Source: an uncultured Eubacteriales bacterium
Lineage (GTDB): Bacteria; Bacillota; Clostridia; Oscillospirales; Oscillospiraceae
Direction: 5' to 3'
NCBI GenBank assembly: GCA_900545585.1
Contig: UQZR01000004.1
Coordinates: forward strand, 35,919-99,918
Length of the DNA: 64,000 bases
Shown here: positions 57,842 through 64,000 of the stretch, piece by piece
Layout of the letters: every line of letters begins with the position of its first letter
Numbering within the stretch: the stretch's first letter is position 1
Position numbers and translations under genes: made by a program
Notes under the pieces: generated by a model
What the model was told of the DNA's origin: nothing
Seen by the model: only the letters and a program-made list of their open reading frames with translations
The model's database searches: none

Positions 57842-59012
57842 CCATCCGGAATACGGTGTTGCGACGATCCCGCTCCCAATCCCCAGGGAACAGTATGACC
57901 GCTGTGTTGCGCTGTTGGAGGCGCTGGAAATCGGTGATGCCTCTGAAGCTGACTGTCGGGTGGACTCCCTCGACAGCGCATGGCCCGTGCTGAATCGGCT
58001 GGTGAGCACCAAGGTCAATCTGGACGAGCTGGACTATCTGGCCAAGCGGCTGGACAGCTTTACTGTGGGCGAGTTTTCGCAATTTCAGGCGATGGCTGAA
58101 AAACTGCATCTCACCAGCATGAAGGATCTTATCAACCTGACCTTTTGCTGTCAGCAGGCAACGGTGATCACGGACTTCACGAATTTGAAAGAGGTTGGCC
58201 GTGATCACTACATGAACATCCATGGCGGCTGTGCCAGCATGGAAGAACTGGAACAGCTGGACGGAGTGGAAACCGCTGTCCTGTTGATTGAGGACAACGA
58301 GGGGACCATCACCCGCTACGGAGTGGTCTATGACAACGGCATGCAGCTTTCACAGCTCTATGATGGGAAGCACCTGCCCTGCTATCACTATGAGGCCGAT
58401 ATGACTGCTGTCGGGATATCCTCCCGGTGGGAGCCGGAGAACAGCAGGAATGTGACCTGGATCTATCTCCCTGCCTCAAAAGGACAAATTGAGCGCGCCA
58501 TGCAGCGTTCCGGCATTGCTGACCCAAAGGATATGCGCCTCTTTATGGCAGACAGTTCATTCCCGGAGGAAGTGGATGTAGCACTGGATTTCCGGTGCGA
58601 CAACATCTACGAGCTCAATGAGCTGGCGCTGGTCGCAGATAAACTCTCGTGTGACGACCGCAAAAAGCTGGGAGCGGCAGTAAGTATGGCTAAACCGGAA
58701 TGCGCCAGTCAGATCCGCCGCTTGGCGGAAAACCTGGATCTGTTTGAATTCGCCCCCGGCACCCACACCCCCGAGGAATATGGGAAATACATGATCCAGA
58801 AATCCGGTCATTTTGAGTATGACCCCAATCTGGACGAGTTTTATGACTATGAGCGGTATGGCCTGCAGCACATGGACTATCAGTCGGGCGTGTTTACCGA
58901 CCGCGGCTACATCGCCTATGTCGGTACAGTAAGTCTGGAGGAACTGATGGCAGACGCCCCGGCAGAGTCCTATCAGCGGGAGCAGGACTTTCATATGGGA
59001 GGGATGACATGA
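57810..59012 (+). CDS. Multi-domain ArdA-like antirestriction protein
   Basis: 400 residues. The first module (about 1-140) has NLDELDYLAKRLDSFTVGEF and MKDLINLTF. A middle segment (about 145-245) of alternating strands contains RYGVVYDNGMQLSQLY. A last ArdA-like module (about 250-385) has DNIYELNELALVADKLS and LDEFYDYERYGLQHM. The NELA and DYERYG motifs with many Asp/Glu are those of ArdA, which mimics DNA to block type I restriction enzymes. The tail ends HMGGMT and encodes the next gene's ribosome site. Confidence 0.7.
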   Translation: MMMEAVLSNANHPEYGVATIPLPIPREQYDRCVALLEALEIGDASEADCRVDSLDSAWPVLNRLVSTKVNLDELDYLAKRLDSFTVGEFSQFQAMAEKLHLTSMKDLINLTFCCQQATVITDFTNLKEVGRDHYMNIHGGCASMEELEQLDGVETAVLLIEDNEGTITRYGVVYDNGMQLSQLYDGKHLPCYHYEADMTAVGISSRWEPENSRNVTWIYLPASKGQIERAMQRSGIADPKDMRLFMADSSFPEEVDVALDFRCDNIYELNELALVADKLSCDDRKKLGAAVSMAKPECASQIRRLAENLDLFEFAPGTHTPEEYGKYMIQKSGHFEYDPNLDEFYDYERYGLQHMDYQSGVFTDRGYIAYVGTVSLEELMADAPAESYQREQDFHMGGMT

Positions 59013-60130
59013 TCCAACTCTTTATGAGCCGCAGCGGGAGTTCTGTCATTGTCCCGCTCCGGTTTCCCGCATCTCAGAGCGCCATTGCTGAAGCCTCCTG
59101 CCAGCTCGATGAGGCCAGCAGAGAAGGAAAAACAAGGATCGTTGAGATCAAAAGTGTGATCGCCAATCTGCCGTCATACCTCAGCGGATTTGATCCTGAC
59201 TCCAGAACGCAGCTCGCACAACTGAATCAGCTCGCAAGCATCATTGCTCAAATGGACTCCCGTGAACGGAGCATCTATGCCGGTGCCTTGGATGGCAACA
59301 GCATCAATGATCTGAACGATATGATCCGTGTGGCGGAACAGGTATCGGACTACATTCTCATCCCTAATGTCAATTCGGATGTGACGCTTGGCCGGTATGT
59401 CGCTGTTGCCGGCCAGATTCAGGGCGATCCCAGATTCCCCGAAGCGGCCTGGCCCTACCTGGACTTCGCGAAAATCGGTGCGGAGTACTATGCCGAGCAT
59501 GGTGGTGCGTACACCCATGCTGGCTATGTGCTTCTCAAGCAGGATGCCGAACCCGTCAGAGAGAAGTCGGCAAAGATCCGGCTTGACCTCTCCTCCTCCC
59601 AAGCGCAGGCGAGTGTATCGCTTCCGGCATTGAAGGAGGAATTGGAGCGAGTAAAAAAGTTGATGGGGATCGATTGTTTTGCAGAGGCCACAATTACCAA
59701 GGCTTCTTTTGCTGTTCCCAATTTAAACGAGTATATTCCCACCACGGGAGTATGCGTGGAAGATGCAAACGAATTGGCTTGGGCCATCGAGGGGATGCAG
59801 CTTGAAGACGGCGAGCTGATGAAATACCTGTCGGTTCTTTCTGTGGAGCGGCCGGAAACCATGCAGGATGCTCTTCGATATGCCATGAATCTGGACGACT
59901 ATGAGCGTATCACGGAGGACACCTATGAATATGGCCAAACCGTCCTTCGGCGCATTGGCGCTGATGACGAGCTGATCGATACCATCGACGGGTATATGGA
60001 TTTTGAGAAGCTGGGTGAGGACACTATGGCAGAGGAAGGAGTCCGGCGAACCGAGTTCGGCCTGATCCGCCGATGCAGCAGCCCCTTCGCTGAGGAAACG
60101 CAGGCGATGGAGATGGGAGGTCTCTCCTGA
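59009..60130 (+). CDS. Two-module ArdA-like antirestriction protein
   Basis: 373 residues. The first module (about 5-175) has TQLAQLNQLASIIAQMDS and PYLDFAKIGAEYYAEHGG. The second (about 205-365) has VEDANELAWAIEGMQLED, YERITEDTYEYGQTVL and GYMDFEKLGEDTMAEEGV. Both repeat the ArdA pattern of a NELA-like helix followed by an acidic stretch and DFxKxG. The overall charge is strongly negative, as expected of a DNA mimic. It ends MEMGGLS. Its ATG overlaps the previous stop. Confidence 0.7.
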   Translation: MIQLFMSRSGSSVIVPLRFPASQSAIAEASCQLDEASREGKTRIVEIKSVIANLPSYLSGFDPDSRTQLAQLNQLASIIAQMDSRERSIYAGALDGNSINDLNDMIRVAEQVSDYILIPNVNSDVTLGRYVAVAGQIQGDPRFPEAAWPYLDFAKIGAEYYAEHGGAYTHAGYVLLKQDAEPVREKSAKIRLDLSSSQAQASVSLPALKEELERVKKLMGIDCFAEATITKASFAVPNLNEYIPTTGVCVEDANELAWAIEGMQLEDGELMKYLSVLSVERPETMQDALRYAMNLDDYERITEDTYEYGQTVLRRIGADDELIDTIDGYMDFEKLGEDTMAEEGVRRTEFGLIRRCSSPFAEETQAMEMGGLS

Positions 60131-60867
60131 TGCCCCGTGAAACCGATCTGCTCCGAGTGAAGCTGGTGGCGCATACTCTCCTCGATGTGCAGATCCAGAA
60201 GACCGCCTTCTCCCCCGCAATCGTCAGCCACCCCTTCACGAACTCCGGGATCTCCGCGCTTCGGGATGAAGATGGGAGCCTCTCCATGGTTGACCTGATC
60301 AGCAATTCGGATGACTGTACAAGGTGGCGCAGAAAGGTCGGGGAGCAGATCGACAGCGCAGAAAATGTACATCAAATCTTCGTACTGCTCAACCCGCCCT
60401 ATTATCTGACCTTTCTCAAGTTTGCCGCTCCCGCTCTCTCAGGGAAGGATCTGGGGCGGCTCTTATCCACCGCCTGGACCCAGGAGGAATGCCCCAATCA
60501 GGACTGCAATGTGAGCAAACAAGAACTGGTGGCCATGTTTCGCTCCGCCCCGCCGGAGTCCCTGATGGATGAGGAGGAGCGAACCGCACACCAGGCGCTG
60601 GAAGATACGGTGACGGTCTATCGGGGCGTTACACCCTACAACGCCAAAAATATCAGGGCGCTGTCCTGGACACTGGATTGGAAAACGGCAGACTGGTTCG
60701 CCCACCGCTTCGGTGAAGATGGAACGGTGTATGAGGCGCAGATTCGGAAGGAACACATCCTGGCCCTGTTCACCGGCAGGAACGAAAGTGAGGTCATCGT
60801 AGACCCGCGGCACCTGGAACAGATCACGGAGTCCCCGGAGCCGGGATTTGATATGCAAATGACCTGA
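60130..60867 (+). CDS. Candidate ADP-ribosyltransferase (R-S-ExE fold) in the ArdA operon
   Basis: 245 residues. The N-terminal half (about 1-155) is helical and unassigned. The C-terminal half reads like an arginine-type ADP-ribosyltransferase: VTVYRGV (Arg165), ALSWTLDWKTADWFAHRF (Ser179 in the STT-like SWT motif), then VYEAQIRKEHILALF and NESEVIVDP with Glu219-x-Glu221. Order and spacing match the R-S-ExE triad that binds NAD+. The target protein is unknown; phages use such enzymes to modify host polymerase and defence proteins. It starts on the stop of the preceding ArdA-like gene (TGATG) and ends DMQMT, followed by an 82-bp gap. Confidence 0.6.
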   Translation: MPRETDLLRVKLVAHTLLDVQIQKTAFSPAIVSHPFTNSGISALRDEDGSLSMVDLISNSDDCTRWRRKVGEQIDSAENVHQIFVLLNPPYYLTFLKFAAPALSGKDLGRLLSTAWTQEECPNQDCNVSKQELVAMFRSAPPESLMDEEERTAHQALEDTVTVYRGVTPYNAKNIRALSWTLDWKTADWFAHRFGEDGTVYEAQIRKEHILALFTGRNESEVIVDPRHLEQITESPEPGFDMQMT

Positions 60868-60949
60868 GTACCCAGGTAAAAATTCTGATAGACTTTCCGC
60901 TTTCATTGTGGTATTGGTTGTGTTTGCAAAAATGATGGAGGTGAATTGC

Positions 60950-61663
60950 ATGAAGCGGCAAACGCAAATAAAAACAGAATATCCCTTTGCGCTGCGGCCC
61001 GCTTCCCGTGAGGAGGCGGGCCTTTTCTATTCCCAACTGGACGAGGCCGAGGATACGGTGCTGGGCACGGTCGGCCATGTCCGGATAGATTTCGGATCTT
61101 CCGGAAAAGGATTCTACCACACATGGTGGCCCCACAACGATGACCGGTTCAACACCGACGAATTCAAAGGTGAGCTTCAGGAGGTCGTGGATGCCCCCCG
61201 GGCAGTTGGCCCGCTCAAGGATCTGCCGTCGATGAGATCCTACTGCTATCGGAACGGTGGCGGGATCACGGAGGATGGCCGGTGCTTTGGTTATATCGTG
61301 GAAACCGAGCATTATCGCTACTGCCTCCGCTGCACCCCCTCTCCTGGGGATTATCAGGGCTACCTCTACTGCTACGATCTGCGCCAGCAGCAGATGGCCC
61401 AAGGCAAACCGGTGGGACGGGTGACCTTCGCCGATGGCAGCCGGATGAACTACACCGACGCGCAGGAATATCTCCGGTGCATCCAGGAGGAACTGCCTCA
61501 GCATCCGGTCACGGGCTTCCGCTATGAGACGCTGACGGATGACCCGGCTGTCCGCAAACAGGTGGATGACATCCTCTTCGACCTTTATGGTGAAGAAAAT
61601 CCGCATTCTCTTGCGGACTATGAAACCAATCCCGGCCAGGATATGAAGATGGGAGGAATGTAA
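60950..61663 (+). CDS. Hypothetical ICE accessory protein
   Basis: 237 residues from the ATG at 60950, eight bases after GGAGGTG; 14 earlier open codons lack a site. A first part (about 10-105) with FYSQLDEAEDTVLGTVGHVR and a Trp-rich HTWWPHND is followed by GYLYCYDLRQQQ and a helical end with YTDAQEYLRCIQEELPQHP. This is a pattern I associate with ICE proteins of unknown function, with no named domain. It ends MKMGGM, over the ribosome site of the DUF4314 gene. Confidence 0.5.
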   Translation: MKRQTQIKTEYPFALRPASREEAGLFYSQLDEAEDTVLGTVGHVRIDFGSSGKGFYHTWWPHNDDRFNTDEFKGELQEVVDAPRAVGPLKDLPSMRSYCYRNGGGITEDGRCFGYIVETEHYRYCLRCTPSPGDYQGYLYCYDLRQQQMAQGKPVGRVTFADGSRMNYTDAQEYLRCIQEELPQHPVTGFRYETLTDDPAVRKQVDDILFDLYGEENPHSLADYETNPGQDMKMGGM

Positions 61664-62650
61664 ATGTCGGTACCCAAAGAATGGCTGAGCTTCCTTCGGG
61701 AACAGTTTCCCGCAGGTTCGAGGATCAAGCTCAGAGAAATGAAAGATCCCTATGCCCCGCTGGAGCCGGGCAGCACGGGGACTCTGGACTACATCGACGA
61801 TGCCGGGCAGTTCCACATGAAGTGGGACAATGGCAGAACCCTGGCGCTGACTATCGGAGAGGACAGCTTCTCAGTGCTGCCGCCTGAGCCCACCACGCTG
61901 AAGCTGTATATGCCCCTGACCGCAGATCTCTACACCCGCAACGAGTACGGAGAGATGGAGGATGACTGTACTCAGTTGGACGGCAGCTCGCTTCGTGCCT
62001 ATGAGGGCGAGATCCTCAGCGCCCTGATTAACAACCGGATGCCGGAAGAATCCGAGAGCGGCATCATGCACTGGTATGGCAAGGATGACAGCGTCAACCA
62101 GAAGGTCAGATCCGCCGTGTTCACCGTCGAGGATCGGAACGGCCAGCTCTGGGGCGTTGCCGAGTGCCGCGTGGTTGGCACCCTCACCCCGGAGGAGCTG
62201 AACACCCTGAAAGAGTATGTCTCCGGGCAGGCATCGGACGGCTGGGGCGAGGGCTTTGAGCAGAGGGAAATCTGCGCCGGTGACGATGAACTGTATGTCC
62301 ATCTGTGGAGCATGGAGGATGATTGGGACATCCAGACCGAGGGGGAACGCTTTGCTCCCAGAGTGGCGGAGGGACTGCCTGAGATGTGCTTCTCCACCCT
62401 CAAGTCCACCGGCGACCTTATCTGCATCCGCCGGGGCGAGACCGGCTACTACCCCTCCGATTGGGACACCGGCGACAAGGAACAGAATGTGGAGCTGGCT
62501 GATCAGCTGAATGAGCGGCTCGGCGTCAATATGTGGCAGCGCCAGGCCATGGAGGTGGGCAGCATGTGCGGCTGGGATGTCCCTGGTGCTGATCCCGCCA
62601 AGTATGAGGAAGACTACCGTCCCCAGATGGGAGGGATGACCCTTGAATGA
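61664..62650 (+). CDS. DUF4314-domain ICE protein
   Basis: 328 residues. Residues about 5-75 match DUF4314: [40 protein letters not shown] and [14 protein letters not shown]. This small barrel-like domain is common in Clostridia conjugative elements. The remaining 250 residues ([19 protein letters not shown] onward, with [16 protein letters not shown]) are acidic and unassigned. It ends QMGGMTLE, overlapping the next TTG start by 8 bp. Confidence 0.72.
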   Translation: MSVPKEWLSFLREQFPAGSRIKLREMKDPYAPLEPGSTGTLDYIDDAGQFHMKWDNGRTLALTIGEDSFSVLPPEPTTLKLYMPLTADLYTRNEYGEMEDDCTQLDGSSLRAYEGEILSALINNRMPEESESGIMHWYGKDDSVNQKVRSAVFTVEDRNGQLWGVAECRVVGTLTPEELNTLKEYVSGQASDGWGEGFEQREICAGDDELYVHLWSMEDDWDIQTEGERFAPRVAEGLPEMCFSTLKSTGDLICIRRGETGYYPSDWDTGDKEQNVELADQLNERLGVNMWQRQAMEVGSMCGWDVPGADPAKYEEDYRPQMGGMTLE

Positions 62651-63821
62651 AGTGTTCCGTGTGGAGCTGTTCAGCGGAAAACCGGATCGCTGGTGTGAGC
62701 TGGCACTTCCGGCCAGCTACTATGGCCTCCAGGATGCGCTGGACAAGCTCCAGATGTCCTTGGGCGACAAGCCGAGATGGGAATTTATTGAACGCAGCGG
62801 CTTCCAGTTCCTCCATGCCCATCTGGCCCACAAATGCGACCTCTATCAGCTCAATGCGCTGGCAACCTGCCTGGGTAAGATGAATGGCAGAGAAAGGACT
62901 GCCTTCGAAGGGCTGTTCAACATGGAGGCGGCCAAAAAATACGGCCCAATCAGCGTTGCCACCATGATCGACCTGGCCTACAGCGCAGATTGCTGCCATG
63001 TGGTCAACGCTACGACGGATGAGCAGCTCGGCAGGTTCTATGCGGAGAACGATTTCATCCCTGCCCTGGAAAAAGTTCCGGATTCCATCTTCGAGTATCT
63101 TGATTTTGAGATGCTTGGGAGAAAGGCCAGAGTGGAGGAAGGCGGCGTTTTCGCAAGCAACGGTTATGTCATACAGCACACCGAGCTGAAGCAGGTATAT
63201 GACAGTCTGGTCTTGCTCCCTACCGAACCCGAATATGGCATCCGCCTGATGGTCGGCGGGTATCCCTTCCGCTCCGATGAACAGCCGGAACACCTGGCAC
63301 CTCTGGATCTCCCCGCCACGCAGGAGCGGTTGGATGCCGTCCTGGAGGCTTGCGGAGGCGCTTCCTGGTCAGAAATGGTCTTTCAGGTGAAGGACAGTGC
63401 AATGCCTGCGCTTCTGGATAACATGGACTGCGATGATATCCATGAACTGAACGAGTTGGCCAAATGCTTCAAGGAGCTGAGCGCACAAGAGGAGCTTTCC
63501 AAATTCAAGGCAGTCATCCTCGCGGCGGATTGCCACGATATTGCCGCCGCTGTCCGGATTGCGGAAAATCTGGATGACTACCTGCTCGAGCCAGATCAGC
63601 GAAATCCCGAGGAGGTGGCTGTGGAAGAGCTCCGTCTCATTGTGGATGAGCATTCCCGGTCTATTTTGCAGAAGCATGTCAGCCTCCGCAACTACGGGAA
63701 GGATGTGATTGCAGACAACAACGCTGTGATGACCCCCTACGGGCTGGTTCAGCGCAGAGATGGTGGACTGATCCACAGCGAGGAAAAACAGACAGAGTGT
63801 GCCGGAATGGAGATGATGTGA
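62643..63821 (+). CDS. Two-module ArdA-like antirestriction protein
   Basis: 392 residues from a TTG at 62643; GGGAGG of the preceding gene's tail lies eight bases upstream. Module 1 (about 1-190) has [20 protein letters not shown] and [19 protein letters not shown]. Module 2 (about 195-380) has [20 protein letters not shown] and [20 protein letters not shown]. These are the ArdA-type repeat elements, related to the 373-residue protein upstream. Probably a DNA-mimic antirestriction protein. Confidence 0.7.
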   Translation: MNEVFRVELFSGKPDRWCELALPASYYGLQDALDKLQMSLGDKPRWEFIERSGFQFLHAHLAHKCDLYQLNALATCLGKMNGRERTAFEGLFNMEAAKKYGPISVATMIDLAYSADCCHVVNATTDEQLGRFYAENDFIPALEKVPDSIFEYLDFEMLGRKARVEEGGVFASNGYVIQHTELKQVYDSLVLLPTEPEYGIRLMVGGYPFRSDEQPEHLAPLDLPATQERLDAVLEACGGASWSEMVFQVKDSAMPALLDNMDCDDIHELNELAKCFKELSAQEELSKFKAVILAADCHDIAAAVRIAENLDDYLLEPDQRNPEEVAVEELRLIVDEHSRSILQKHVSLRNYGKDVIADNNAVMTPYGLVQRRDGGLIHSEEKQTECAGMEMM

Positions 63822-64000
63822 TGACGAGCCCGCAAGCCAGACAGCTCCTTGACCTGCTGGATGGCTTTGAAATGACCAAATCCCAGCACGATTGGCTGGA
63901 ACGGCGATTTGAGAACATGACGGTATGCAAAGGCGTGTCTGTTCAGATTAAGCGGGGCTTATGCAGACAGTACATAACAAAGGAAGAACCGCTGGCTTCC
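63821..64000 (+). CDS. Partial hypothetical protein, runs off the right edge
   Basis: The ATG at 63821 overlaps the previous stop (TGATG), with GGAG upstream. The visible 60 residues start TSPQARQLLDLLDGFEMTKS and are soluble and helical. The frame stays open to the end of the window. No family can be named from this fragment. Confidence 0.55.
   Translation, partial: MTSPQARQLLDLLDGFEMTKSQHDWLERRFENMTVCKGVSVQIKRGLCRQYITKEEPLAS

Overview
The window looks like about 45 kb of core chromosome from a high-GC, strictly anaerobic, Gram-positive Clostridia-type bacterium. The best guess is an Oscillospiraceae-like gut anaerobe. This rests on the GC-rich codon use, the SpoIIIE/FtsK, Asp23-FakA, YitT and YgiQ gene set, a two-gene SUF system, and a Clostridia-type Na+ V-ATPase operon. 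No rRNA or marker gene fixes the genus. The core is bounded on both sides by pieces of integrative conjugative elements (ICEs). No integrase, relaxase or VirB4 lies inside the window, so neither element can be delimited.

Left mobile segment (1-9.8 kb, all minus strand). In transcription order it runs: a replication-initiator-like double winged-helix protein, a small ArpU-like protein, an AT-rich cargo gene for a giant KAP/YobI-type membrane P-loop NTPase, then a type IV secretion run. That run is a VirB2-like pilin, a VirB6/TrbL-like channel protein, a Gly-rich membrane protein, a C39-type peptidase and a PrgI-family protein cut by the window edge. The secretion run has its own extended -10 promoter followed by a UACG-tetraloop terminator/attenuator. 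Three tandem 10-bp repeats lie upstream of the initiator.

Core chromosome (10.2-55.6 kb). Blocks are: minimal SufBC; a ferritin-like protein and an HD hydrolase; UDP-glucose dehydrogenase with a nucleotidyltransferase; Asp23-FakA; HtrA; an FAD oxidoreductase with a D-2-hydroxyacid dehydrogenase; YitT; a MATE exporter; tRNA-Ser(GGA); a degenerate OMP-decarboxylase-like protein, a histidine phosphatase-GNAT fusion and YgiQ; a complete F-type ATP synthase operon; Nfo and YfcE; Smr; an omega-amidase and an aminotransferase; UppP-FtsK; a complete V/A-type ATPase operon; and an ECF sigma factor with a membrane partner. tRNA-Leu(TAA) and initiator tRNA-fMet close the core.

The two rotary ATPases are the main physiological theme. 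The V-type rotor subunit keeps all five residues of the known Na+ site. The F-type c subunit lacks the key Gln and carries a signal peptide. The F-type alpha subunit has a delta-like C-terminal domain fused to its N terminus, and no separate delta gene exists.

Right mobile segment (55.9-64 kb, all plus strand). This is a tightly coupled operon of ICE accessory genes: several multi-domain ArdA-like (DNA-mimic antirestriction) proteins, a DUF4314 protein, and one protein whose C-terminal half matches the R-S-ExE pattern of ADP-ribosyltransferases. A candidate ADP-ribosyltransferase inside an antirestriction operon is the most promising lead for an undescribed anti-defence or defence function.
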